Assembly: GCA_964407525.1 (NCBI GenBank)
Contig: CAYOWC010000003.1
Span: 1-64,000, forward strand
From: DUZB01 sp964407525
GTDB taxonomy: Bacteria > Desulfobacterota > DSM-4660 > Desulfatiglandales > Desulfatiglandaceae
Length of the DNA stretch: 64,000 nt
Direction of reading: 5' to 3'
This document shows, piece after piece, positions 8,364 to 15,701 of this stretch; position 1 is the first letter of the stretch, and each line of letters opens with the position of its first letter. The translations under genes were made by a program, and so were the position numbers. Under the pieces are notes generated by a model. It had not been told where the DNA came from, did no database searches, and saw nothing but the letters and a program-made list of their open reading frames with translations.

Positions 8364-9230
8364 CTAAATTTCTATCGCCTCCGTTACTTTTTGCCAGAGT
8401 TCTTTCACCGAGAGTGCCGCTTCTGATTTTGGATCATATTCAAAAATCGTCTTCGCCTGGACCATGGACTTTGTGAATACGGGATCAAATGGGACTCTCC
8501 CTATTACGCGCATGCCCCTTTCATTCGAAAAATCTTCAATGGCCTGGGTCTGTTCAAGATTCAGATCAAATTTATTCACACAAACCAGCGCCGGCACCTT
8601 GAAATGCGCGGCTAATTGGGAAACCCTCTCCATGTCGTGTCTGCCCGATACGGTGGGTTCGGCGATGATGAGAAGTGCGGCTGCGCCTCCGATGGAAGCG
8701 ATAACCGGGCAACCTATCCCTGGAGGGCCATCGGTCAATATCAGGTCCATGCCCTGCTTTTCTGCAAGGGACTTTGCTTCAGTCCGCACAATGGTCACAA
8801 GTTTGCCTGAATTTTCCTCTGCGATACCCAGCCTGGCATGGATCATGGGGCCGAACCGTGAGTCGGAGCGAAACCACTGTCCGCAGGTGTTTACAGGGAA
8901 ATCGATAGCCTTTTCAGGGCAGAAATAGACGCAAACTCCGCATCCTTCACATTCCAGAGGGTCTACCTCGTAGTTTTCATCGATGGCGTTCCACCTGCAG
9001 AGATCTGTACAGCGTCCGCATTCAGTACATTTGTCATGGTTGATGACGGCAGTACTCCCACCCTGAAAATCGTGTTCTTCCTTCACGTCCGGATTCATGA
9101 TCAGGTGAAGATCCGCTGCATCCACATCCGCATCACAGAGGACTTTGTTTTGGGCCAATGAAGCAAAAGAGGCCACGATACTTGTTTTGCCTGTTCCGCC
9201 TTTGCCGCTTATGATAACCAACTCTTTCAT
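8364..9230 (-). CDS. MinD-superfamily P-loop ATPase with inserted ferredoxin domain (copy 1)
   Basis: About 288 residues. The deviant Walker A motif SGKGGTGKTS is at the N-terminus, and the domain is interrupted by two 4Fe-4S motifs (CTECGRCTDLC and CEGCGVCVYFC, about residues 70-115). The ILTDGPPGIGCP switch/Walker B region follows. The ATG at 9230 is preferred over an upstream TTG because AGAAGGTG lies 6 nt before it. These Mrp/MinD relatives are widespread in anaerobes beside NifX-like genes. A role in Fe-S or other metal cofactor assembly is inferred from context; no substrate is known to me. The second copy is 15-25 nt upstream in the same operon. Confidence 0.85.
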   Translation of the reverse strand: MKELVIISGKGGTGKTSIVASFASLAQNKVLCDADVDAADLHLIMNPDVKEEHDFQGGSTAVINHDKCTECGRCTDLCRWNAIDENYEVDPLECEGCGVCVYFCPEKAIDFPVNTCGQWFRSDSRFGPMIHARLGIAEENSGKLVTIVRTEAKSLAEKQGMDLILTDGPPGIGCPVIASIGGAAALLIIAEPTVSGRHDMERVSQLAAHFKVPALVCVNKFDLNLEQTQAIEDFSNERGMRVIGRVPFDPVFTKSMVQAKTIFEYDPKSEAALSVKELWQKVTEAIEI

Positions 9231-9254
9231 ACAATTCACCTTCTGATATTGGTC

Positions 9255-10103
9255 TTATTCGCTGTTCTTGTTGACAATGTCTTTGATGCGATCGTGGAGA
9301 TTGCGAAATTGCTCCCTGTATTCAGGCAGGGCATCCACGAGAAGTTCTCCCTTTGAGTAGGCCACGGCTATGTCTCGGTCGAACGGGATTTCCATCAGGA
9401 TGGGCAACTCTTCTTCCCCCGCATACTCCCTTACTCGATCATCACCCATATCGGAGCGGTTAATGACAAGACCTGAAGGGATACCTAAAATCTTGACTGC
9501 TTCCACGGCCAATTTGAGATCGTGCAAACCAAATGGCGTGGGTTCAGTGACCAGCAAGACAAAATCTACGCCCTTCATGGCTGCAATGACCGGGCAGGAG
9601 GTGCCCGGAGGCGCATCAATGATGGTGAGCCCGTCCATTTTTGTGTGAGATCGTACTGCCCGAATCAATGGAGGAGACATGGCCTCTCCTATCCTTAATT
9701 TGCCATGGACGAATTCAAGTCCGTTCTTGGTAGCCATTTCAATGACACCAAGTTCGCGCCCCGTTTCAGTGATGGCATTCTCAGGACAGACTTCCATGCA
9801 GCCGCCGCAACTGTGGCACATTTCGTGGAATGGGAGCACCGTTTCACCGATTACCACGATTGCCTTGAACTGGCATATATCACTGCATTTTTTACACAAA
9901 GTGCACTTTTCTTCGTCTACTTCCGGAACAGGGGTCGATATTGTTTCAGATTTGTGAAAAGAAGGGTGTATGAACAGATGAGCGTTCGGCTCTTCTACGT
10001 CACAATCCAGCAATTGGACTTGCTGATCGACAGCCACAGCCAGATTGGTGGCTACGGTTGTTTTCCCTGTCCCCCCTTTTCCACTCGCGATACTTATTAT
10101 CAT
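9255..10103 (-). CDS. MinD-superfamily P-loop ATPase with inserted ferredoxin domain (copy 2)
   Basis: 282 residues with Walker A ASGKGGTGKTTVATNLAV, inserted clusters CTLCKKCSDIC and CHSCGGCMEVC, and IIDAPPGTSCPVIAAMKG as the switch II region. It is clearly paralogous to the following gene (same architecture, diverged sequence). Paired copies probably form a heterodimer, because deviant-Walker ATPases of this class dimerise across the nucleotide site. It follows the NifU-like gene by 77 nt. The function in metal cluster transfer is inferred, not shown. Confidence 0.85.
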   Translation of the reverse strand: MIISIASGKGGTGKTTVATNLAVAVDQQVQLLDCDVEEPNAHLFIHPSFHKSETISTPVPEVDEEKCTLCKKCSDICQFKAIVVIGETVLPFHEMCHSCGGCMEVCPENAITETGRELGVIEMATKNGLEFVHGKLRIGEAMSPPLIRAVRSHTKMDGLTIIDAPPGTSCPVIAAMKGVDFVLLVTEPTPFGLHDLKLAVEAVKILGIPSGLVINRSDMGDDRVREYAGEEELPILMEIPFDRDIAVAYSKGELLVDALPEYREQFRNLHDRIKDIVNKNSE

Positions 10104-10180
10104 GATTGTATTCGGAAACCGAAATCATGGATTCAAAAAAGTCAAAGACCCTGCAAACCCAAACTTCTGTTTTCCGCCTT

Positions 10181-10618
10181 TCATTTCTGCCGTTGTTTGA
10201 CCATGTAATTATTCAATGCTTCCTGCAGGGTTTCCCCTGCAAGAAAAGCACAATGCTCCTCTTCTCCGGGAAGGCCTCCCAGTCTTTCAAGGATATCCTT
10301 TCCCGTAACATAAAGCAGCTCATCCGGAGTCTTATTCAGAGCCATTTCCGCCGCGAAAGAACCGCACACCGCGCTTGACCCACACCCATCTGTTTTAAAG
10401 GATGCTTCTTTCACCTGGTTGTTTTCAAACTTCAGGAAAATTTCCATGGTGTCGCTACATGGCCCTGTGACTCGTGCGTATCCGTCGGGATCTTTGATTT
10501 CCCCCTGATAGAGCGGATTCTGCCATCTTTCGAAAGCTGCAACGCCATAGGCGTTTTTTGTATCGTCAAAGATTTCTGCCTGGAGATTCTTTACAAAATT
10601 GTCGAAATCCTCACCCAT
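10181..10618 (-). CDS. NifU/IscU-like iron-sulfur scaffold protein (copy 1)
   Basis: 145 residues with the three scaffold cysteines of the IscU fold in recognisable context: VTGPCSDTMEI, FKTDGCGSSAVCGSFAAE and EEHCAFLAGETLQEAL. The N-terminal 35 residues are a less conserved extension. It probably binds a transient Fe-S or other metal cluster for the ATPases encoded immediately downstream. A second, diverged copy lies at 14195-14632. No iscS/nifS cysteine desulfurase is present in the window, so the sulfur source is elsewhere. Confidence 0.85.
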   Translation of the reverse strand: MGEDFDNFVKNLQAEIFDDTKNAYGVAAFERWQNPLYQGEIKDPDGYARVTGPCSDTMEIFLKFENNQVKEASFKTDGCGSSAVCGSFAAEMALNKTPDELLYVTGKDILERLGGLPGEEEHCAFLAGETLQEALNNYMVKQRQK

Positions 10619-10644
10619 CTTTTTTCCCTCTGATTACCGTTTTG

Positions 10645-10857
10645 TCAGCTCCTCGACATGCGCTCACCACATTTTGGGCATTTCTGCTCAAAACAGGGAA
10701 TACCTCGTTCATGTGGAGCTTTCGTTCCGCATTTCGGGCATAAACAGTCTCCTCCGGGTCCCAGGCCTTTACCTCCGCCCCATCCTCGGCCCCTGCCTGA
10801 CTCTTCCTGCCCCTGGCCTTTTGCCACACCCTGCCGACCTTGTCCTCTTGTCGCCAT
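10645..10857 (-). CDS. Gly/Arg-rich zinc-ribbon miniprotein
   Basis: 70 residues: a Gly/Gln/Arg-rich N-terminal half ([14 protein letters not shown], then [11 protein letters not shown]) followed by a zinc ribbon, [16 protein letters not shown] and CPKCGERM. The ATG at 10857 is chosen because GGGAGGTG lies 7 nt upstream. It sits 27 nt before the NifU-like gene and 28 nt after the Mrp gene. The function is unknown. The Gly/Arg-rich segment resembles those in the DUF5320 protein and in the long NifX protein of this cluster, which suggests a shared binding property. Confidence 0.7.
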   Translation of the reverse strand: MATRGQGRQGVAKGQGQEESGRGRGWGGGKGLGPGGDCLCPKCGTKAPHERGIPCFEQKCPKCGERMSRS

Positions 10858-10885
10858 AGTCCACACCTCCCATAGATTGGAAATG

Positions 10886-11752
10886 TCAGTGAAGACCTTT
10901 GTCTCCTTCCATCAATGTTACCACGTCATCCGCGATTTTATTGAAGGCCTTCGAGAAAGGAATTTCCTCATTTTCAAGAATTGACATGTTCCCGTCATCA
11001 CCCCCTGCAACCACCTGCGGTTCGATGGGAAGAGTGCCCAGGAGCCTGAGGTTTTCCTTCTTGGCGGTCAACATCCCGCCATTGGATTTGAACAGGTCGA
11101 TTGTTTTTCCGCAATGGGGGCAGGACAATCCACTCATGTTTTCCACAAGACCTAATATTTCCATATTAACCTGTCTGCAGAAATTAATAGATTTTCTTAC
11201 ATCTGCAAGGGATATTTCCTGGGGCGTCGTGACGATGAGCGCTTTGGCTCCGGGAATGGTCTGGGCTACGGTTAATGGCTCGTCTCCTGTTCCCGGAGGT
11301 GAGTCAATGATGAGGTAATCAAGGTCGTTCCACTCGATATCTGAGATGAATTGCCTGATAACACCGATTTTGAGAGGTCCTCTCCAGATGGTCGCGGCAT
11401 CCTTGTCTTCACCCATAAGAGATTCCACGGAAATAACCTGCATATTTGGCAGGTATTGCACCGGTGTTGCTTTGCTGCCCTGGGTACCCGGTCCTACATT
11501 CCCTTTTAATCCTAACATTCGAGGAATACTGGGGCCGTGAAGATCCACGTCCATAAGCCCTACTTTTTTATTTCTTTTTGCAAGTGCAACCGAGAGATAG
11601 GCTGCTACGCTGCTTTTTCCAACGCCCCCTTTGCCGCTCATTACCAGAATCTTGTTCTTTATGCGGCTCAGGCTTGTCTCAATTTCCTTGTCCTGCATCT
11701 GATGTTGGTCTTTCTGGTTTTGAGAACTACAACTTTGCCCTTGATTGTTCAT
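10886..11752 (-). CDS. mrp: Mrp/NBP35-family Fe-S carrier ATPase
   Basis: 288 residues: a Cys-containing N-terminal tail ([15 protein letters not shown]), Walker [35 protein letters not shown], and the [16 protein letters not shown] switch. The cluster-binding cysteines are in [16 protein letters not shown]. These are the hallmarks of the Mrp/ApbC/Nbp35 family, cytoplasmic dimers that carry a bridging 4Fe-4S cluster and transfer it to apoproteins. It sits between the NifX genes (12.2 kb) and the zinc-ribbon/NifU pair, in the same direction. Confidence 0.9.
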   Translation of the reverse strand: MNNQGQSCSSQNQKDQHQMQDKEIETSLSRIKNKILVMSGKGGVGKSSVAAYLSVALAKRNKKVGLMDVDLHGPSIPRMLGLKGNVGPGTQGSKATPVQYLPNMQVISVESLMGEDKDAATIWRGPLKIGVIRQFISDIEWNDLDYLIIDSPPGTGDEPLTVAQTIPGAKALIVTTPQEISLADVRKSINFCRQVNMEILGLVENMSGLSCPHCGKTIDLFKSNGGMLTAKKENLRLLGTLPIEPQVVAGGDDGNMSILENEEIPFSKAFNKIADDVVTLMEGDKGLH

Positions 11753-11868
11753 GGAATTTTAAACCTCCTAAGTGTCTGCTGATTCGGCAGGAAAATGTTT
11801 CTGCCGGGTTGTTTCTGCTGCTGCGTGAAATTAACTTTTTAAAACAATCTGTCAAGAGAAGAATCTCT

Positions 11869-12231
11869 TTATTTGTGCAATCCAACGCTGCTGCAACCGG
11901 GCATCAGAAAGCTTGAGTCAAGGCAAATGCCGTTCGGCTCTTTTGTGAAAGCCTCAAGCACCTGGTTTGCGGATCCGCATACCCAGGGGATGACTTGAAT
12001 GCCGGAGGTTTGCAGCATGTCCAGAAAGTTTCTTGAAATGGCGCCGCATATCAGGACATCGATGCCGAGAACCCGAATCCGCGCGCATCTGCGAATCACG
12101 GCCTGTTCCTCAAAATGGGTTTTGAAACGGGAGAGTTCCTTCTTCCCCTCTATTTCAAGTACCAGTAATGTGGCAGCAGTATCGAAAACAGGGGATATTT
12201 TCCCTTCCCAGACGGAGATGGCAACTTTCAT
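11869..12231 (-). CDS. NifX/NifB-C-terminal-like (dinitrogenase cofactor biosynthesis) domain protein, short form
   Basis: 120 residues beginning MKVAISVWEGKISPVFD, the characteristic start of NifX/NafY-type domains, with VLGIDVLICGAISRNF in the middle. The ATG at 12231 has AGAAGG upstream, and the in-frame extension would overlap the preceding NifX gene. Family members bind Fe-S or FeMo precursors. No nitrogenase genes are present, so the cargo is not FeMo cofactor of this locus. It follows the longer NifX gene by 19 nt. Confidence 0.8.
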   Translation of the reverse strand: MKVAISVWEGKISPVFDTAATLLVLEIEGKKELSRFKTHFEEQAVIRRCARIRVLGIDVLICGAISRNFLDMLQTSGIQVIPWVCGSANQVLEAFTKEPNGICLDSSFLMPGCSSVGLHK

Positions 12232-12250
12232 GGAAAACCTTCTGTTTCTA

Positions 12251-12904
12251 TTAGTTTCCCAGACTTTCAATTCTGGTCGTGATACTGTTTAATTGGTCTT
12301 TCAAGGCTTTGATTTGTTCCATCAGTTCTTTCTTCTCGTTGTTTTCCAGGGTGGCAGGATTATCATTCGAACTGGCGGCCCTTGGAATTGTTCCTCCTGC
12401 TCGGCCCATCCCTCTCCCCATGCCTCCTCCGCATCGGCTTCCCCTGCCCATTCCACCTCCGCCCCCTCTGCCCACGGAGAAATTTTGCTCCATGGCGACG
12501 TTTGTATCCGGGCTTGGGCTTTTTCCTCCGTTGCTTTCTCCTCCCATTCCGTGATGATCCGCAACGTTGGCCTCGGTTGTCGTTTTTAGATGTCCGGCCT
12601 TATATCTTTCAACAGCCTCTTCTATGCTTCCTGCTTGACCCACAACAAGTTCCACACCGGCAGCTTGAAGTGTTCGTACCGCATTGGGCCCGCAATTCCC
12701 CGTAATGACGGCATGGGCATCCTTTGAGGCTATAAACTGGGCCGATTGTATTCCAGCTCCTCCCCCCAGCGCTATGCTTTCATTGTCAAAAACCTGAAAT
12801 TCCATATTGTCAATATCTATAATCAAGAAGTACGCGCATCTGCCAAATCGCGGGTCTATCTGATCGCTTAGATTCTTTCCCGTTGAACTTACTGCCACTA
12901 ACAT
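12251..12904 (-). CDS. NifX-like domain fused to a DUF5320-like Gly/Arg-rich tail and coiled coil
   Basis: 217 residues. Residues 1-120 are a NifX domain (MLVAVSSTGKNLSDQID, IDPRFGRCAYF, ITGNCGPNAVRTLQAAG). A Ser/Gly linker leads into a Gly/Arg-rich stretch (about 150-180; GRGGGGGMGRGSRCGGGMG) that resembles the DUF5320 protein encoded at 15318-15686. The last 30 residues are a predicted coiled coil with heptad Leu/Ile (EQIKALKDQLNSITTRIESL). The same order, Gly-rich then coiled coil, is seen in the DUF5320 protein. It begins a sub-operon with the short NifX and Mrp genes. The start has a GGGGG-rich ribosome site. Confidence 0.8.
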   Translation of the reverse strand: MLVAVSSTGKNLSDQIDPRFGRCAYFLIIDIDNMEFQVFDNESIALGGGAGIQSAQFIASKDAHAVITGNCGPNAVRTLQAAGVELVVGQAGSIEEAVERYKAGHLKTTTEANVADHHGMGGESNGGKSPSPDTNVAMEQNFSVGRGGGGGMGRGSRCGGGMGRGMGRAGGTIPRAASSNDNPATLENNEKKELMEQIKALKDQLNSITTRIESLGN

Positions 12905-13140
12905 GGTGCCAACCCCCTATCTCTTGCAGGTTTATAACTGGTGCTCGCTTCACTGTGCTCATAAGCATATTTCGTGCCAGACGAATGAAATCGTATCTTT
13001 CCATGACCTCGCTTTCATATGAAAAATTCGGCATCCTTCATTTTCCAGTTTACACTTTTGTCGTCACATCTACCTGCTTTCCATACTCCTGCGTTGGTGT
13101 TGAAACCCCTGTGTACGCACTCTCACCCAACCATCGTCAG

Positions 13141-13222
13141 GAACCTCCAGGAACTTCGTCCGTTTCCGGAGTCTCGCAGGCTCGCTTACCCGGAGTCCCG
13201 CGCGGGAATGACGAGACGGATG
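13141..13222. repeat. Dispersed intergenic repeat, copy A
   Basis: The stretch shares CCAGGAACTTCG (13147-13158) and GGGAATGAC (13204-13212), spaced similarly, with 52948-52959 and 52988-52996. It also contains CGGAGTC and GTAAGCGAG-type words (minus strand) that recur at 43097-43154. It lies in the 650-nt gap 12905-13556, which otherwise holds only the hairpin and gene remnant listed separately. It looks like a short non-coding interspersed element, not a gene. Confidence 0.6.
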
Positions 13223-13349
13223 GATTTTGACTTTTTACGAATTTATCAGATATTGACTTGAGGAATATTTGTTGTTGCAGATATGCAGATCTTTCGTCGA
13301 TTAAGTTGCAGGTATGCAATTTTGTGATATGGAAGGTGTGTATGGATGA

Positions 13350-13380
13350 GGCGGGGGCATTACAGGGATCAGCCCCCGCC
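13350..13380. terminator. GC-rich perfect hairpin, possible transcript end
   Basis: GGCGGGGGC (13350-13358) pairs perfectly with GCCCCCGCC (13372-13380) around a 13-nt loop. There is no T tract on either side, so it is not a canonical intrinsic terminator. It lies just downstream of the gene remnant on the minus strand and may end or stabilise the 15.1-13.4 kb transcript. Confidence 0.45.
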
Positions 13381-13415
13381 GAAGAGATAAAATTCTGAAA
13401 GAAGAATATCCTGCC

Positions 13416-13550
13416 CTATCCGAAAAAAACTTCATCGCCATTGCCGATATAAAGGTCGCTTTTTCACCCGTATTGCGCACTTCCTTTCACCATGGGATAT
13501 CCAAGGTCTTCCATTTTCTTCACAGCGGCCAGACCTGTGCAGTGATTGTT
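13416..13550 (-). pseudogene. C-terminal remnant of a lost gene, probably an MBL-fold hydrolase of the NifX cluster
   Basis: Directly after the FmdB-like stop and in the same frame, translation continues NNHCTGLAAVKKMEDLGYP and VKGSAQYG. It is then interrupted by TGA (13464-13466), resumes KSDLYIGNGDEVFFG, and ends at TAG. The His-Cys-Thr-Gly motif followed by a helix and a final GNGDEV strand resembles, from memory, the C-terminus of metallo-beta-lactamase-fold proteins that accompany NifX/Mrp clusters in other anaerobes. The N-terminal 200 or so residues are absent. I read it as a decayed gene tail. The family assignment is inference. Confidence 0.5.
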
Positions 13551-13556
13551 CAATCC

Positions 13557-13802
13557 TTACGCGTGGCCGCAACAACTCCCGGGACCTGCACAGGTGGAAG
13601 GCGGGCCACCGGTTCCGCAACACCGATCGGCGGCATCTTTAGGGAAACTCCCAGTGGGGTTTACGGCGGCATGGGCTGAAACCAATTTCTTCAGGTTACG
13701 ACTACCGCAATTCCCACATGCCGCAAGGTCGATTTCATTAGCTGAAAGCAGCATTTCGATAGATTGGCCGCAGTCAAGACATTCGAATTCATAAATAGGC
13801 AT
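13557..13802 (-). CDS. FmdB-family zinc-ribbon protein
   Basis: 81 residues beginning MPIYEFECLDCGQSIE, the signature of the FmdB regulatory zinc-ribbon family, with a second CxxC (CGNCGSRNLKKLV). The C-terminal tail is unusually Cys-rich (DRCCGTGG, CAGPGSCCGHA) and could bind metal. GGAG lies 9 nt before the ATG. It lies 16 nt downstream of a NifX gene. The family was named for genes next to formamide/formylmethanofuran enzymes; its biochemical role is unsettled. A second family member is at 41888-42133. Confidence 0.85.
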   Translation of the reverse strand: MPIYEFECLDCGQSIEMLLSANEIDLAACGNCGSRNLKKLVSAHAAVNPTGSFPKDAADRCCGTGGPPSTCAGPGSCCGHA

Positions 13803-13818
13803 CGTTGCTCCTTTTTTC

Positions 13819-14178
13819 CTACCACTGTCCTTCTACATTTGCTTCATCCGCAAGAGGCAATGATCCATCCATGTACGCTTTTACGGCTTCCTTTATTGTT
13901 CCTGAAGCATTGTTGGCGACCCCAATATTCGCGGCTTTCATGCCTTTGAACGCGTTGGGACCGCAAAAGCCGGTGAGCAGGACTTCCGCCCCTTTTTCGC
14001 TGACCATTTGGGCAGCCTGAATGCCGGCGCCCTTGAGTGCATTTAAATTTTCTTTGTTATCAAGGACTTCAAAGTCTAATGTGTCGGAGTCTACCAGAAG
14101 AATATACTGGGCTCTTCCGAAACGAGGATCCACTTCAGAGTCAAGATTTGTTCCCTGGGATGTTACTGCGATTTTCAT
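13819..14178 (-). CDS. NifX-like (dinitrogenase cofactor biosynthesis domain) protein
   Basis: 119 residues starting MKIAVTSQGTNLDSEVDPRF with GRAQYILLVDSD and LLTGFCGPNAFKGMKAA, all typical of the NifX/NifB C-terminal domain. The start at 14178 is certain: AAAGGAGGA precedes the ATG by 4 nt. It is most similar in the window to the N-terminal part of the 12251-12904 protein (the ECGPNA/NCGPNA-type motif is shared as CGPNA). It follows the NifU-like gene by 16 nt. A cofactor or cluster carrier role is inferred. Confidence 0.85.
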   Translation of the reverse strand: MKIAVTSQGTNLDSEVDPRFGRAQYILLVDSDTLDFEVLDNKENLNALKGAGIQAAQMVSEKGAEVLLTGFCGPNAFKGMKAANIGVANNASGTIKEAVKAYMDGSLPLADEANVEGQW

Positions 14179-14194
14179 TGTTCCTCCTTTAAAA

Positions 14195-14632
14195 CTATGT
14201 TTCGTTCGCTGCAGTTTCCACATTCTGGTTTTGATACTCATCAATGGCCTTGTGCAGAGCTTTGATCGCCAGGCGTGCGCAATGCACTTTCTGGTCGGGA
14301 AGCTTTTCAAGCTCCTTGTAAAGAGTATCCAGGTTTATGCTTTTCGCTTCATCAAGGCTCTTTCCTTTTGCCATGCCTATGACAGCACAGCCTGAAGCTA
14401 CAGCCCCGGGACAGCCAAGTATCTGGATTTTAGCATCTTTAATCTTACTGGCATCAATATTCAGCGAAACTTTCATTGTATCGCCGCAGGGCCCTGTAAT
14501 ATCCGTGACCTGATTTGCTCCTTCAAGAATTCCAAGATTCTCTTTTGACTGAAAATATTCAATTGCCTTGTCTGAATACCCTGATTCAGAAAGCATTTTG
14601 TAAACATCTTCATTCGTTTTTTGGTCAGTCAT
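14195..14632 (-). CDS. NifU/IscU-like iron-sulfur scaffold protein (copy 2)
   Basis: 145 residues with scaffold cysteines in DITGPCGDTMKV, ILGCPGAVASGCAVIG and QKVHCARLAIKALHKAI. It is the same family as the 10181-10618 product but clearly diverged, with a spaced Cys-x-Pro-Gly loop. The N-terminal 35 residues form a helical extension. It lies between two NifX genes, 40 nt after the first gene of the unit. Two scaffolds with four NifX carriers in one cluster suggest two parallel assembly routes; this is inference. Confidence 0.85.
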   Translation of the reverse strand: MTDQKTNEDVYKMLSESGYSDKAIEYFQSKENLGILEGANQVTDITGPCGDTMKVSLNIDASKIKDAKIQILGCPGAVASGCAVIGMAKGKSLDEAKSINLDTLYKELEKLPDQKVHCARLAIKALHKAIDEYQNQNVETAANET

Positions 14633-14672
14633 TCAAAAAAACCTCTTTTCTGATAAAGTCCTGGCGCTGTTG

Positions 14673-15059
14673 TTACTGAGCGCCGCCTCCGCCACCACAT
14701 ACCTGATCATCCCCAATCTCTGACAATTTTCCTTCTATGAGATCATCTACTACAGGTCTTATCTGAGATCTGGTGTCATCATGAAACACGTTTACACCAG
14801 CCTGTTTAAAACCCATCAGCGGTCGCATTCCTATTCCGCCTACAATCAAGGCGTTGACATTATGGCTTGCCAGCAGATTTACCGGTACCATGCATCCCCC
14901 CTGGACGTGGCTCTGGTTGGGGATGGTTGTTACCTGTTTGATCTCTCCGCCTTCCACATCTACAAAGGTGAAAACGTCACAGTGTCCAAAATGTCCTGAT
15001 CGTTCACCATCAAGGCCGCCTGTTCCCATACTTGGTATGGCAATTCTTCCATCCTGCAT
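14673..15059 (-). CDS. NifX-like protein with C-terminal Gly tail, first gene of unit
   Basis: 128 residues: RIAIPSMGTGGLDGERSGHF and GHCDVFTFVDVEGGEI open the NifX fold, VNALIVGGIGMRPLMGFKQ forms the core, and the tail reads VCGGGGGAQ. The extra Gly-Gly-Leu-Asp-Gly loop and the SGHFGHC His/Cys cluster distinguish it from the other three NifX proteins here and could be metal ligands. GGGAGG precedes the ATG. It is the promoter-proximal gene, downstream of a candidate sigma-54 site at 15151-15166. Confidence 0.85.
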   Translation of the reverse strand: MQDGRIAIPSMGTGGLDGERSGHFGHCDVFTFVDVEGGEIKQVTTIPNQSHVQGGCMVPVNLLASHNVNALIVGGIGMRPLMGFKQAGVNVFHDDTRSQIRPVVDDLIEGKLSEIGDDQVCGGGGGAQ

Positions 15060-15150
15060 TTTAAAAACCTCCCTTTAATAAAAAAATTGATAAAAATGAT
15101 GTAACCCGGTGTTGGGTTGTTTCCTTTTGAAGACCATTCCGAAATTCACA

Positions 15151-15166
15151 TGCATATTGTGTGCCA
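15151..15166 (-). promoter_or_regulatory. Candidate sigma-54 promoter for the NifX unit
   Basis: On the minus strand the sequence TGGCACACAATATGCA has the GG and GC dinucleotides separated by exactly 10 nt, as sigma-54 promoters require. It differs at one position from TGGCAC-N5-TTGCA. It lies 92 nt before the first NifX start. No enhancer-binding activator gene is in the window. Confidence 0.45.
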
Positions 15167-15260
15167 TGATTTTCGGAGTTGGGTTCGGTAAGGAAAGGTG
15201 CTTTTATCTTCATTGTACTAAACCCACTTGTTTCAGGCTTCCAAAATTGATGACCCTGCT

Positions 15261-15298
15261 AAAAAAATGTGCCTGAACAAGTTTTCAGTCCAGGCACA
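15261..15298 (-). terminator. Rho-independent terminator after the DUF134-DUF5320 pair
   Basis: TGTGCCTG and CAGGCACA (15291-15298 and 15268-15275) form an 8-bp stem, with partly paired inner sequence. It is followed on the minus strand by seven T. It lies 20 nt after the DUF5320 stop, separating that pair from the NifX unit. Confidence 0.85.
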
Positions 15299-15317
15299 AA
15301 TGACTCAACGTGATTGT

Positions 15318-15686
15318 TCAGGAAGACTTTCTTTGCAAATCTGCAATAGATTTTCGAACGCCTTCCAGGGTGTTTTTTAACCCTTCGATCTCCATTCGGA
15401 GAGACTCGGCTTCATTGGAAATATTCCCTGCATGAATGGATCTCTGATTTTGAAGCTCGTTGTCGTTTCCCGGTCCAGCGAAACCGTCTAAACGATCGGG
15501 CCTCCATTCCGCCATGCTTCTCTTTCGGCCAAATCCCTGTCCAAAACCTCTTCCAAGACCACGGCCACCTAGGTTTCCTCTGTTGGCGACCTGTTCACTC
15601 CCACGGCCTGATGGAGTGCAATATCCTCTGCCTCCCCCCGTCATGGGACCTCTACCCATGGGTCCTGTTCCATTAAATCCCGGCAT
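15318..15686 (-). CDS. DUF5320 Gly/Arg-rich coiled-coil protein
   Basis: 122 residues from MPGFNGTGPMGRGPMTGGGR, the hallmark start of DUF5320 proteins. A second Gly/Arg segment (RGLGRGFGQGFGRKRS) follows, and a C-terminal coiled coil (about residues 88-119) has heptad Leu/Ile. The ATG at 15686 is chosen because GGAGG lies 8 nt upstream; a GTG 9 nt earlier would fall inside that ribosome site. It lies 15 nt after the DUF134 gene. The function is unknown. It resembles the C-terminal half of the long NifX protein at 12251-12904. Confidence 0.8.
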   Translation of the reverse strand: MPGFNGTGPMGRGPMTGGGRGYCTPSGRGSEQVANRGNLGGRGLGRGFGQGFGRKRSMAEWRPDRLDGFAGPGNDNELQNQRSIHAGNISNEAESLRMEIEGLKNTLEGVRKSIADLQRKSS

Positions 15687-15701
15687 ATCAATCACCTCCT
15701 T

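Noticed and set aside
12810..13034. 74-codon minus-strand ORF overlapping the start of the long NifX gene
   Set aside because: The overlapping NifX frame is clearly coding; the ORF has no motif and probably reflects intergenic sequence read through.
13464..13466. TGA in the remnant as a selenocysteine codon
   Set aside because: The upstream part of the gene is missing, and no clear SECIS-like hairpin directly follows; decay by point mutation is simpler.
13432..13623. 63-codon minus-strand ORF over the fmdB tail and remnant
   Set aside because: The other frame carries the FmdB and HCTG-remnant signals; this one is Arg-rich and featureless.
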